From Lantana camara (taxonomy: Eukaryota; Streptophyta; Magnoliopsida; Lamiales; Verbenaceae): a stretch of DNA of 64,000 nucleotides. The stretch is from assembly GCA_037501455.1 (NCBI GenBank), contig CM074860.1:41302501-41366500 (forward strand), written 5' to 3'. The notes beneath the pieces are model-generated. The model made no database searches. It saw only the letters and a program-made list of their open reading frames with translations, and was not told where the DNA came from. Within the stretch, counting starts at the first letter, position 1. Each line of letters begins with the position of its first letter. Shown piece by piece: positions 20,429 through 33,668 of this stretch. The position numbers were made by a program, and so were the translations under genes.

Positions 20429-22465
20429 GTAAGAAATGCTTCAATGCTTATGTGGGTCTTCTTCTTTAAACTTGAACCTTGAGTTTGAAATCTAGGGTTC
20501 TTGGTTAGATGGATTAAATCCGAATTTTATGATGGAAATATGTTTCTTATGATGTTGGGAGTGATTTGATGTAAGAATTTCTTATTTTCATATTCGTTTG
20601 AAGATTTCACCATTAAAGCACTTTGAAGCTTTTCATAAGAACTTATGCATGTTCATGCCCTAGCTTGTTTTAACTTGATTTGATAATGGATTCATGTTCC
20701 TTATGTGCTTTTATGAAGAATAGGATAGGTTTCCTTGAGTTTCATGCTTATTTGAAGAATCCACCATTGATGACCTTTGAAGCTTTCTTGAGAATTCTTG
20801 CATGTTTATGTTCTTGTGTGATTTAACTTGATTTGATGATCGATTCTTGTTCCTTGAGAAATTCCATGAAAAATGTGATTAATTCCTTTGAGTTTCTTGC
20901 ATGGTTGTTGATTTCACCATTGTTATGCTTGAAGCTTTCATGAAACTTGTAGAAGATGAAGTTCTTGTATGAATTGCTAGCTTTCTTGATGTTTATATGT
21001 TCCTAAGTGCTTTATTATGTAACTTGATGATTTATGATGCTTATTTGTGGTTTTGGAAGCTTAATTTCATGTTTTGGGGTGTTTAGAACGCATTCTCGTC
21101 GAATTCCAAGTGGTTGTCACGTTTTTTTTAAGTTCTGGGCAGAATCCGCTAGGGTGGATTTTTGCAGTGTAAAAAATCCATGGGGGTGGATTTGAGGCAG
21201 TAGCTTCTGGACAATCCGCGAGGGTGGATTTTTTGTGAAGGAAAATCCATGGGGGTGGATTTTCCCCAGCCTTGTTTTTTTGACTTGTTTCGCTTGTTTT
21301 GACTCTTGTATGTCCTTTTCTTGTTTCTATAATACCTTCAATGAGTTGTGGCCTTATTATATGTGGTGGAACTTCTTGCATATCACTTGTTATGATTTTA
21401 TTGCCTTGATCAAGTTTAAGTTGTCACATTTTGCTAAGTTATGCATTTACTTGAACTTGTATGACTTCCTACGTTATGTGTGACCTTGACATGCTATACA
21501 TGCTCATGATTGATCCTCACATTTCATTAAGTGCATGATATGACTCCATAAGCATACATAACTCTCATAAGTGACTTGTTACTTAAGCCGTGCGTCGTTT
21601 ACTTGGTTTGGGTCGTGTCTTACCTTTGTTAGTACGTTTGTCTTGTTAGGTGGTGAGTCTCCGGCCGAGTAGTCCGTTGCTCGTGGTCGACCTTTGAGGT
21701 TCTTGGTAAAGGTGAGGAGTTATATACTTACGAAACGATTTCAAAACTGTGGACACCTATAGCCTTTCATATTTGTTGGTTTTGAACTCCCGTTTTGAAA
21801 ACGTATATTTAGGCTTTATAAGCCAAGTTTTGTGAGCTTTGCTCGTATCATGAATATTTGCTTATGGAAAACGGTTTACAAGTAAAACTGAAGTTTTGGT
21901 ATATGGGATAGATACCCAAAATGGTTTCGGAACTTTCATTCGAATATTATGTATGTGTGAGTTGTGTAGCGAGGTTATGGTGTACCTCGCAAGGACGCTT
22001 GCTTGGGGAAATCGAATTTGAGCTCGGGGATGGAGGTGAGAGATGTTCCGGGAAGGCAAGGGCCGACGGATGTCCTTATCCAAAGTTCCCACTTGTGGAC
22101 AAGACTACTAAGACTCCGAGGAGGTTCGGGGTTGAAGTTCTCTTGGGGAGAGCTAGGTTTCATGGACCGAATTCTCTATGTTATGGATGATCGGGGGATG
22201 TACACCCTCGGCATCAACGGTGTAATGGATGTTTTGAGTTGATTTCTTGGTTTGGGAAGATCGGATGGAGTGCTCGTTCTCGCCGAGCCGGTTATGTGTG
22301 GTTTATGATCCATATTTTCTAAAACTTGCATTTACTTCGAAAATGAGTTGGATCATGAACACCTTTGTTTTGAGCATGCATTGAACCTTATATACCCTAT
22401 ATATATTGTGAACTTCTCCTCACCGGTTCCTTTGAGCTGACTCCCTTTATCTTTCGTGTCCGCAG
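20429..22465 (+). other. Predicted intron inside R1 LTR
   Basis: Donor CTCTTAAG|GTAAGA at 20429 and acceptor CTTTCGTGTCCGCAG at 22465, 20 nt before CTAGGCGGGG. The sites are repeated in the other complete R copies. Based on consensus only. Confidence 0.45.
21160..21265 (+). repeat. R hairpin cluster (four ATCC...GGAT units)
   Basis: Four units in about 100 bp: AATCCGCTAGGGTGGATT, AATCCATGGGGGTGGATT, AATCCGCGAGGGTGGATT and AATCCATGGGGGTGGATT. Each is a 5-6 bp inverted repeat around a G-run, alternating between two versions. The cluster is conserved in R1-R7. Confidence 0.85.
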
Positions 22466-22907
22466 GTCGCGTTTTGGAGTCAAGCTAGGCGGGGTCTTTT
22501 GAGAGTCTTGTTTAAGTGGTCTAGTTTGTACTCGTTATGCATGTAGCATACTTTGTTACTTATGTCTTATGCCTTGTTTTGGGGATTATGGACTTAATAT
22601 GTATGATGTTTTATTATGCTAGTTTGGACCGTGATGGTCATTAGGATGATTTTACATTCCGTATTTTGAGCATTATGTGCTGGACCGTGATGGTCATTTA
22701 ATTGATGGATTTATATGTTGCTCTTATGAATATTGGTTACTTGATGTTTAAGCTTCCGCATACTTGTGACTGTTTACTCGCTTTGTGAGTCTAGTGCCGC
22801 CTAGCTAGGATGTCCGTTTGTCACCGCTTGCTTCGAACCCGGCGGGTATATGGATAGCAATTCTATATACAAGCTAGGTCCGTGGCGCGGGATAGGCGTG
22901 GATGCCC

Positions 22908-25900
22908 CCTATCCCGCGCCACGGACCTAGCTTGTATATAGAATTGCTATCCATATACCCGCTAAGGCCGAAGCAAGCGGTGACAAACGAACAACCTAGC
23001 TAGGCGGTGCTAGACTCACAAAGCGAGAATAAAAAAAACACAAGTATGCGGAAGCTTAAACATCAAGTAACCAATATTCATAAGAGCAACATATAAATCC
23101 ATCAATTAAATGACCATCACGGTCCAGCACATAATGCTCAAAATACGGAATGTAAAATCATCCTAATGGCCATCACGGTCCAAACTAGCATAATAAAACA
23201 TCATACATATTAAGTCCATAATCCCCAAAACAAGGCATAAGACATAAGTAACAAAGTATGCTACATGCATAACGAGTACAAACTAGACCACTTAAACAAG
23301 ACTCTCAAAAGACCCCGCCTAGCTTGACTCCAAAACGCGACCTGCGGACACGAAAGATAAAGGGAGTCAGCTCAAAGGAACCGGTGAGGAGAAGTTCACA
23401 ATATATATAGGGTATATAAGGTTCAATGGATGCTCAAAACAAAGGTGTTCATGATCCAACTCATTTTCGAAGTAAATGCAAGTTTTAGAAAATATGGATC
23501 ATAAACCACACATAACCGGCTCGGCGAGAACGAGCACTCCATCCGATCTTCCCAAACCAAGAAATCAACTCAAAACATCCATTACACCGTTGATGCCGAG
23601 GGTGTACATCCCCCGATCATCCATAACATAGAGAATTCGGTCCATGAAACCTAGCTCTCCCCAAGAGAACTTCAACCCCGAACCTCCTCGGAGTCTTAGT
23701 AGTCTTGTCCACAAGTGGGAACTTTGGATAAGGACATCCGTCGGCCCTTGCCTTCCCGGAACATCTCTCACCTCCATCCCCGAGCTCAAATTCGATTTCC
23801 CCAAGCAAGCGTCCTTGCGAGGTACACCATAACCTCGCTACACAACTCACACATACATAATATTCGAATGAAAGTTCCGAAACCATTTTGGGTATCTATC
23901 CCATATACCAAAACTTCAGTTTTACTTGTAAACCGTTTTCCATAAGCAAATATTCATGATACGAGCAAAGCTCACAAAACTTGGCTTATAAAGCCTAAAT
24001 ATACGTTTTCAAAACGGGAGTTCAAAACCAACAAATATGAAAGGCTATAGGTGTCCACAGTTTTGAAATCGTTTCGTAAGTATATAACTCCTCACCTTTA
24101 CCAAGAACCTCAAAGGTCGACCACGAGCAACGGACTACTCGGCCGGAGACTCACCACCTAACAAGACAAACGTACTAACAAAGGTAAGACACGACCCAAA
24201 CCAAGTAAACGACGCACGGCTTAAGTAACAAGTCACTTATGAGAGTTATGTATGCTTATGGAGTCATATCATGCACTTAATGAAATGTGAGGATCAATCA
24301 TGAGCATGTATAGCATGTCAATGTCACACATAACGTAGGAAGTCATACAAGTTCAAGTAAATGCATAACTTAGCAAAATGTGACAACTTAAACTTGATCA
24401 AGGCAATAAAATCATAACAAGTGATATGCAAGAAGTTCCACCACATATAATAAGGCCACAACTCATTGAAGGTATTATAGAAACAAGAAAAGGACATACA
24501 AGAGTCAAAACAAGCGAAACAAGTAAAAAAAACAAGGCTGGGGAAAATCCACCCCCATGGATTTTCCTTCACAAAAAATCCACCCTCGCGGATTGTCCAG
24601 AAGCTACTGCCTCAAATCCACCCCCATGGATTTTTTACACTGCAAAAATCCACCCTAGCGGATTCTGCCCAGAACTTAAAAAAAACGTGACAACCACTTG
24701 GAATTCGACGAGAATGAGTTCTAAACACCCCAAAACATGAAATTAAGCTTCCAAAACCACAAATAAGCATCATAAATCATCAAGTTACATAATAAAGCAC
24801 TTAGGAACATATAAACATCAAGAAAGCTATCAATTCATACAAGAACTTCATCTTCTACAAGTTTCATGAAAGCTTCAAGCATAACAATGGTGAAATCAAC
24901 AACCATGCAAGAAACTCAAAGGAATTAATCACATTTTTCATGGAATTTCTCAAGGAACAAGAATCGATCATCAAATCAAGTTAAATCACACAAGAACATA
25001 AACATGCAAGAATTCTCAAGAAAGCTTCAAAGGTCATCAATGGTGGATTCTTCAAATAAGCATGAAACTCAAGGAAACCTATCCTATTCTTCATAAAAGC
25101 ACATAAGGAACATGAATCCATTATCAAATCAAGTTAAAACAAGCTAGGGCATGAACATGCATAAGTTCTTATGAAAAGCTTCAAAGTGCTTTAATGGTGA
25201 AATCTTCAAATGAATATGAAAATAAGAAATTCTTACATCAAATCACTCCCAACATCATAAGAAACATATTTCCATCATAAAATTCGGATTTAATCCATCT
25301 AACCAAGAACCCTAGATTTCAAACTCAAGCTTCAAGTTTAAAGAAGAAGACCCACACAAGCATTCAAGCATTTCTTACCTTAAGAGCTGAAAATGGAAGA
25401 GGGAATCTTGCTCTTTAGTCCTGAATCTCCAGCTTTAGTCTCCACTCTTGTCTCTTGAAAATGGTTGAAGGTGTTCTTGAGAGAAGATGAATGGGTTGAG
25501 AGAAAAGTGAGGGAGAGAGAACTTGAATCTCTTGTGAAATATCGTAAAATGAGTTTAGGGTGTTATAATCTGATTTGGGTCAGCTGAATAGGATCATGGA
25601 GCGGGTCATACGGGTCGGATTTAAGTGAAATTGGATCTCAAATTGGATCAGAATTGAAATTGGGTCGCAGGTCAACATTTAGGCTTAAAACGGTTGACTT
25701 TTCGTAGAATGGCCATAACTTCTTCTTCCGAACTCCGAATTGAGCGATTCAAGAACCCACGAACTCGTAATCGAATTATCTACACAATTTCATTAAGTTC
25801 TAACAAGTTCCAGGCTTGGAAAATAAATTTACCATTTAGTCCCTAAATTATGCTTTAATATCCAAATAAGCACATTATTTCGTTTAACCATAAAGCATGC

Positions 25901-26078
25901 TATCAAAACTCTTTAAGCACAATACGAGTACATACTTATCATATCAAATAGCCACATAAGTCATGTAAATCATGTTTTTCACATAAGCACCAAATGTCTA
26001 TCAAATTAAGGCATAAATCCACATAAGTCATGCAAGGAAAGGTAAATCGTGCACTCTCGTACCAAACTTTACCTTGAT
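22908..26078 (-). repeat. R2 LTR (minus, both tips missing)
   Basis: Fold-back partner of R1: CCTATC at 22908 mirrors GATAGG at 22891-22896 with an 11-nt spacer. The first 150 bp or so (GCTAAGGCC, AACAACCTAGC, GAGAATAAAAAAAACAC) resemble R5, the rest R1, so it is mosaic. The U3 tip is lost at a TTGAT|ACC junction with the next copy's PBS. Confidence 0.88.
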
Positions 26079-29000
26079 ACCAACCAAATAGGGGTGTAAC
26101 GCCCCAACGAGGGCATCCACGCCTATCCCGCGCCACGGACCTAGCTTGTATATAGAATTGCTATCCATATACCCGCCGGGTTCGAAGCAAGCGGTGACAA
26201 ACGGACATCCTAGCTAGGCGGCACTAGACTCACAAAGCGAGTAAACAGTCACAAGTATGCGGAAGCTTAAACATCAAGTAACCAATATTCATAAGAGCAA
26301 CATATAAATCCATCAATTAAATGACCATCACGGTCCAGCACATAATGCTCAAAATACGGAATGTAAAATCATCCTAATGACCATCACGGTCCAAACTAGC
26401 ATAATAAAACATCATACATATTAAGTCCATAATCCCCAAAACAAGGCATAAGACATAAGTAACAAAGTATGCTACATGCATAACGAGTACAAACTAGACC
26501 ACTTAAACAAGACTCTCAAAAGACCCCGCCTAGCTTGACTCCAAAACGCGACCTGCGGACACGAAAGATAAAGGGAGTCAGCTCAAAGGAACCGGTGAGG
26601 AGAAGTTCACAATATATATAGGGTATATAAGGTTCAATGGATGCTCAAAACAAAGGTGTTCATGATCCAACTCATTTTCGAAGTAAATGCAAGTTTTAGA
26701 AAATATGGATCATAAACCACACATAACCGGCTCGGCGAGAACGAGCACTCCATCCGATCTTCCCAAACCAAGAAATCAACTCAAAACATCCATTACACCG
26801 TTGATGCCGAGGGTGTACATCCCCCGATCATCCATAACATAGAGAATTCGGTCCATGAAACCTAGCTCTCCCCAAGAGAACTTCAACCCCGAACCTCCTC
26901 GGAGTCTTAGTAGTCTTGTCCACAAGTGGGAACTTTGGATAAGGACATCCGTCGGCCCTTGCCTTCCCGGAACATCTCTCACCTCCATCCCCGAGCTCAA
27001 ATTCGATTTCCCCAAGCAAGCGTCCTTGCGAGGTACACCATAACCTCGCTACACAACTCACACATACATAATATTCGAATGAAAGTTCCGAAACCATTTT
27101 GGGTATCTATCCCATATACCAAAACTTCAGTTTTACTTGTAAACCGTTTTCCATAAGCAAATATTCATGATACGAGCAAAGCTCACAAAACTTGGCTTAT
27201 AAAGCCTAAATATACGTTTTCAAAACGGGAGTTCAAAACCAACAAATATGAAAGGCTATAGGTGTCCACAGTTTTGAAATCGTTTCGTAAGTATATAACT
27301 CCTCACCTTTACCAAGAACCTCAAAGGTCGACCACGAGCAACGGACTACTCGGCCGGAGACTCACCACCTAACAAGACAAACGTACTAACAAAGGTAAGA
27401 CACGACCCAAACCAAGTAAACGACGCACGGCTTAAGTAACAAGTCACTTATGAGAGTTATGTATGCTTATGGAGTCATATCATGCACTTAATGAAATGTG
27501 AGGATCAATCATGAGCATGTATAGCATGTCAAGGTCACACATAACGTAGGAAGTCATACAAGTTCAAGTAAATGCATAACTTAGCAAAATGTGACAACTT
27601 AAACTTGATCAAGGCAATAAAATCATAACAAGTGATATGCAAGAAGTTCCACCACATATAATAAGGCCACAACTCATTGAAGGTATTATAGAAACAAGAA
27701 AAGGACATACAAGAGTCAAAACAAGCGAAACAAGTAAAAAAAACAAGGCTGGGGAAAATCCACCCCCATGGATTTTCCTTCACAAAAAATCCACCCTCGC
27801 GGATTGTCCAGAAGCTACTGCCTCAAATCCACCCCCATGGATTTTTTACACTGCAAAAATCCACCCTAGCGGATTCTGCCCAGAACTTAAAAAAAACGTG
27901 ACAACCACTTGGAATTCGACGGGAATGAGTTCTAAACACCCCAAAACATGAAATTAAGCTTCCAAAACCACAAATAAGCATCATAAATCATCAAGTTACA
28001 TAATAAAGCACTTAGGAACATATAAACATCAAGAAAGCTATCAATTCATACAAGAACTTCATCTTCTACAAGTTTCATGAAAGCTTCAAGCATAACAATG
28101 GTGAAATCAACAACCATGCAAGAAACTCAAAGGAATTAATCACATTTTTCATGGAATTTCTCAAGGAACAAGAATCGATCATCAAATCAAGTTAAATCAC
28201 ACAAGAACATAAACATGCAAGAATTCTCAAGAAAGCTTCAAAGGTCATCAATGGTGGATTCTTCAAATAAGCATGAAACTCAAGGAAACCTATCCTATTC
28301 TTCATAAAAGCACATAAGGAACATGAATCCATTATCAAATCAAGTTAAAACAAGCTAGGGCATGAACATGCATAAGTTCTTATGAAAAGCTTCAAAGTGC
28401 TTTAATGGTGAAATCTTCAAATGAATATGAAAATAAGAAATTCTTACATCAAATCACTCCCAACATCATAAGAAACATATTTCCATCATAAAATTCGGAT
28501 TTAATCCATCTAACCAAGAACCCTAGATTTCAAACTCAAGCTTCAAGTTTAAAGAAGAAGACCCACACAAGCATTCAAGCATTTCTTACCTTAAGAGCTG
28601 AAAATGGAAGAGGGAATCTTGCTCTTTAGTCCTGAATCTCCAGCTTTAGTCTCCACTCTTGTCTCTTGAAAATGGTTGAAGGTGTTCTTGAGAGAAGATG
28701 AATGGGTTGAGAGAAAAGTGAGGGAGAGAGAACTTGAATCTCTTGTGAAATATCGTAAAATGAGTTTAGGGTGTTATAATCTGATTTGGGTCAGCTGAAT
28801 AGGATCATGGAGCGGGTCATACGGGTCGGATTTAAGTGAAATTGGATCTCAAATTGGATCAGAATTGAAATTGGGTCGCAGGTCAACATTTAGGCTTAAA
28901 ACGGTTGACTTTTCGTAGAATGGCCATAACTTCTTCTTCCGAACTCCGAATTGAGCGATTCAAGAACCCACGAACTCGTAATCGAATTATCTACACAATT

Positions 29001-29289
29001 TCATTAAGTTCTAACAAGTTCCAGGCTTGGAAAATAAATTTACCATTTAGTCCCTAAATTATGCTTTAATATCCAAATAAGCACATTATTTCGTTTAACC
29101 ATAAAGCATGCTATCAAAACTCTTTAAGCACAATACGAGTACATACTTATCATATCAAATAGCCACATAAGTCATGTAAATCATGTTTTTCACATAAGCA
29201 CCAAATGTCTATCAAATTAAGGCATAAATCCACATAAGTCATGCAAGGAAAGGTAAATCGTGCACTCTCGTACCAAACTTTACCTTGAT
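26079..29289 (-). repeat. PBS remnant and R3 LTR (minus)
   Basis: 26079-26094 is the complement of the R primer-binding region (TTTGGTTGGTATCA type). The LTR body runs from TGTAACGCCCC (26095) to ACCTTGAT (29289), where the U3 tip is again replaced by the next PBS. Confidence 0.88.
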
Positions 29290-32200
29290 ACCAACCAAAT
29301 AGGGGTGTAACGCCCCAACGAGGGCATCCACGCCTATCCCGCGCCACGGACCTAGCTTGTATATAGAATTGCTATCCATATACCCGCCGGGTTCGAAGCA
29401 AGCGGTGACAAACGGACATCCTAGCTAGGCGGCACTAGACTCACAAAGCGAGTAAACAGTCACAAGTATGCGGAAGCTTAAACATCAAGTAACCAATATT
29501 CATAAGAGCAACATATAAATCCATCAATTAAATGACCATCACGGTCCAGCACATAATGCTCAAAATACGGAATGTAAAATCATCCTAATGACCATCACGG
29601 TCCAAACTAGCATAATAAAACATCATACATATTAAGTCCATAATCCCCAAAACAAGGCATAAGACATAAGTAACAAAGTATGCTACATGCATAACGAGTA
29701 CAAACTAGACCACTTAAACAAGACTCTCAAAAGACCCCGCCTAGCTTGACTCCAAAACGCGACCTGCGGACACGAAAGATAAAGGGAGTCAGCTCAAAGG
29801 AACCGGTGAGGAGAAGTTCACAATATATATAGGGTATATAAGGTTCAATGCATGCTCAAAACAAAGGTGTTCATGATCCAACTCATTTTCGAAGTAAATG
29901 CAAGTTTTAGAAAATATGGATCATAAACCACACATAACCGGCTCGGCGAGAACGAGCACTCCATCCGATCTTCCCAAACCAAGAAATCAACTCAAAACAT
30001 CCATTACACCATTGATGCCGAGGGTGTACATCCCCCGATCATCCATAACATAGAGAATTCGGTCCATGAAACCTAGCTCTCCCCAAGAAAACTTCAACCC
30101 CGAACCTCCTCGGAGTCTTAGTAGTCTTGTCCACAAGTGGGAACTTTGGATAAGGACATCCGTCGGCCCTTGCCTTCCCGAAACATCTCTCACCTCCATC
30201 CCCGAGCTCAAATTCGATTTCCCCAAGCAAGCGTCCTTGCGAGGTACACCATAACCTCGCTACACAACTCACACATACATAATATTCAAATGAAAGTTCC
30301 GAAACCATTTTGGGTATCTATCCCATATACCAAAACTTCAGTTTTACTTGTAAACCGTTTTCCATAAGCAGGTATTCATGATACGAGCAAAGCTCACAAA
30401 ACTTGGCTTATAAAGCCTAAATATACGTTTTCAAAACGGGAGTTCAAAACCAACAAATATGAAAGGCTATAGGTGTCCACAGTTTTGAAATCGTTTCGTA
30501 AGTATATAACTCCTCACCTTTACCAAGAACCTCAAAGGTCGACCACGAGCAACGGACTACTCGGCCGGAGACTCACCACCTAACAAGACAAACGTACTAA
30601 CAAAGGTAAGACACGACCCAAACCAAGTAAACGACGCACGGCTTAAGTAACAAGTCACTTATGAGAGTTATGTATGCTTATGGAGTCATATCATGCACTT
30701 AATGAAATGTGAGGATCAATCATGAGCATGTATAGCATGTCAAGGTCACACATAACGTAGGAAGTCATACAAGTTCAAGTAAATGCATAACTTAGCAAAA
30801 TGTGACAACTTAAACTTGATCAAGGCAATAAAATCATAACAAGTGATATGCAAGAAGTTCCACCACATATAATAAGGCCACAACTCATTAAAGGTATTAT
30901 AGAAACAAGAAAAGGACATATAAGAGTCAAAACAAGCGAAACAAGTCAAAAAAACAAGGCTGGGGAAAATCCACCCCCATGGATTTTCCTTCACAAAAAA
31001 TCCACCCTCGCGGATTGTCCAGAAGCTACTGCCTCAAATCCACCCCCATGGATTTTTTACACTGCAAAAATCCACCCTAGCGGATTCTGCCCATAACTTA
31101 AAAAAAACGTGACAACCACTTGGAATTCGACGGGAATGAGTTCTAAACACCCCAAAACATGAAATTAAGCTTCCAAAACCACAAATAAGCATCATAAATC
31201 ATCAAGTTACATAATAAAGCACTTAGGAACATATAAACATCAAGAAAGCTAGCAATTCATACAAGAACTTCATCTTCTACAAGTTTCATGAAAGCTTCAA
31301 GCATAACAATGGTGAAATCAACAACCATGCAAGAAACTCAAAGGAATTAATCACATTTTTCATGGAATTTCTCAAGGAACAAGAATCGATCATCAAATCA
31401 AGTTAAATCACACAAGAACATAAACATGCAAGAATTCTCAAGAAAGCTTCAAAGGTCATCAATGGTGGATTCTTCAAATAAGCATGAAACTCAAGGAAAC
31501 CTATCCTATTCTTCATAAAAGCACATAAGGAACATGAATCCATTATCAAATCAAGTTAAAACAAGCTAGGGCATGAACATGCATAAGTTCTTATGAAAAG
31601 CTTCAAAGTGCTTTAATGGTGAAATCTTCAAATGAATATGAAAATAAGAAATTCTTACATCAAATCACTCCCAACATCATAAGAAACATATTTCCATCAT
31701 AAAATTCGGATTTAATCCATCTAACCAAGAACCCTAGATTTCAAACTCAAGCTTCAAGTTTAAAGAAGAAGACCCACATAAGCATTCAAGCATTTCTTAC
31801 CTTAAGAGCTGAAAATGGAAGAGGGAATCTTGCTCTTTAGTCCTGAATCTCCAGCTTTAGTCTCCACTCTTGTCTCTTGAAAATGGTTGAAGGTGTTCTT
31901 GAGAGAAGATGAATGGGTTGAGAGAAAAGTGAGGGAGAGAGAACTTGAATCTCTTGTGAAATATCGTAAAATGAGTTTAGGGTGTTATAATCTGATTTGG
32001 GTCAGCTGAATAGGATCATGGAGCGGGTCATACGGGTCGGATTTAAGTGAAATTGGATCTCAAATTGGATCAGAATTGAAATTGGGTCGCAGGTCAACAT
32101 TTAGGCTTAAAACGGTTGACTTTTCGTAGAATGGCCATAACTTCTTCTTCCGAACTCCGAATTGAGCGATTCAAGAACCCACGAACTCGTAATCGAATTA

Positions 32201-32519
32201 TCTACACAATTTCATTAAGTTCTAACAAGTTCCAGGCTTGGAAAATAAATTTACCATTTAGTCCCTAAATTATGCTTTAATATCCAAATAAGCACATTAT
32301 TTCGTTTAACCATAAAGCATGCTATCAAAACTCTTTAAGCACAATACGAGTACATACTTATCATATCAAATAGCCACATAAGTCATGTAAATCATGTTTT
32401 TCACATAAGCACCAAATGTCTATCAAATTAAGGCATAAATCCACATAAGTCATGCAAGGAAAGGTAAATCGTGCACTCTCGTACCAAACTTTACCTTGAT
32501 CGAGAAGCGGGGCGTCACA
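29290..32519 (-). repeat. PBS remnant and R4 LTR (minus, complete)
   Basis: The PBS remnant 29290-29305 precedes a complete LTR, 29306-32519 (3214 bp), with both tips: TGTGACGCC (minus start at 32519) and GGCGTTACA (end at 29306). A purine tract immediately upstream on the minus strand marks it as a 3' LTR. Confidence 0.9.
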
Positions 32520-32535
32520 ACCTCCCCTCCTTAAA
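32520..32535 (-). promoter_or_regulatory. Polypurine tract before R4
   Basis: The minus strand reads TTTAAGGAGGGGAGGT directly before TGTGACGCC. An identical tract occurs before R5. Confidence 0.85.
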
Positions 32536-33109
32536 GAAATCTGGTCCCCAGATTTACCAGCGGTAAAGACTCAGTGTGGAAACTCTGCACCTTCTCTTCT
32601 GTCTTCCAAGTTGCTTCTTCTGCTTGAGATCTCTCCATAGGCTTTATCCAAAGGAGTTAGCTGAATTCTTAATCCATGGTATTTCGTCTAAAATCTTCCC
32701 CGGTTGTTACGTGTCAAGTCCTGATCCAAGTGTACCTCTTTCATCGGAATAGTCCCCATCTCCTCTCGGAAATACTTTCTCAATCCATTCACAGCTCCAA
32801 GCGGCTCGATAGATCTCGGGTTTAGGTTACTGTTCGCATTGATTTGGGGGAAACTCCTTCTTGGCGTTGCCTGTAAGAAGACTTGGTCACCATCTTCGAA
32901 TCAAATTCTTTCCTCATTCGTGTGGCATAACTCTATTGTTGGTCTTATACCATTCCTACATGTGGCTTATCCTTCCACACTTGTCGATGCAAAAGATCTT
33001 ACTTGGTGCATACTCCTTCGGTCCATCTTGATCTCGCTTATCCACCTCAAAAGATCCCTTCTGAACAGAGTCATCTGAGCGCGCTAGCCAACGGGACGAG
33101 ACACATAAC

Positions 33110-33240
33110 AAGAGAACCCCGTCTCTCAACAAGCAACGAGAGAACCCCGTCCCTCAACACGCAATGAGAGAACCCCGTCCCTCAACAAGCAACGAGAGAA
33201 CCCCGTCTCTCAACAAGCAATGAGAGAACCCCGTCTCTCA
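33110..33240. repeat. 28-bp tandem array in R internal (minus copy)
   Basis: Four to five units with core GAGAACCCCGTC(T/C)CTCAAC plus variable AAGCAA(T/C)GA. Same array as at 34255-34390 and 42730-42855. Confidence 0.85.
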
Positions 33241-33668
33241 TCCTAAGTTCGAAGGAATCCCGCATCCCTCAAACATCTAAGTTTGAAAGAGTTAACATCT
33301 CACAAACTCCTAAATTCGGGAGGATGTAACATTCCCAAATGACTAAAACCGAGGGGACCCAACATCCCCCGAACACAAAAGAGGGAGAACCCTACAACAC
33401 CCGAGCACAAAAGCACACAAACAACTACTCGGATCCAAAACATGCAAAGCACAAACAAGACGTACAAGGGACCACTGTACGGTTGAGTCGTTCTCCATCG
33501 GTGAGGTTAGGCTTCGTCGCATCAAAGGCATCCCTCATAGCTCGCCGTAACAAAGTGCACAAAATCGAGCATGTACAACATCCAAGGTTACAAAAGTCAC
33601 AAGGATTAACTCATACTTACATCATACAAGTTCACCAAAGTATCCAAGATCATGCGATTCGGTTACTA

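Larger units (their letters stand above)
19710..22907 (+). repeat. R1 LTR (plus, 3' tip missing)
   Basis: Begins TGTGACGCCCCGCTTCTCG and ends in GCGTGGATGCCC, just short of the usual CTCG..GGGGCGTTACA tip. A TATA-like GATTATAACA at about 20238 precedes a CT-rich leader. Contains the hairpin cluster 21160-21265. Short open frames recur in every R copy, but their coding sense is not supported. Confidence 0.9.
32520..33668 (-). mobile_element. R internal region, minus copy
   Basis: 3' part of the R internal region. Near the PPT the minus strand has a decayed Ty3/gypsy pol end (EATWKTEEKV-like). Farther in are a 28-bp tandem array (33110-33240) and non-coding sequence. It ends at GGTTACTA, where a fold-back begins. 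Confidence 0.8.

Noticed and set aside
21067..21381. Recurrent open frames of 62-104 codons in every R LTR (for example the one with NPPPWIF repeats)
   Set aside because: They lie on both strands of non-coding LTR, have no conserved domain, and repeat only because the LTR repeats. The proline/tryptophan motif is the translation of the hairpin cluster.
33110..33240. CRISPR-like array
   Set aside because: 28-bp units are contiguous with no unique spacers, and the context is a plant retrotransposon.
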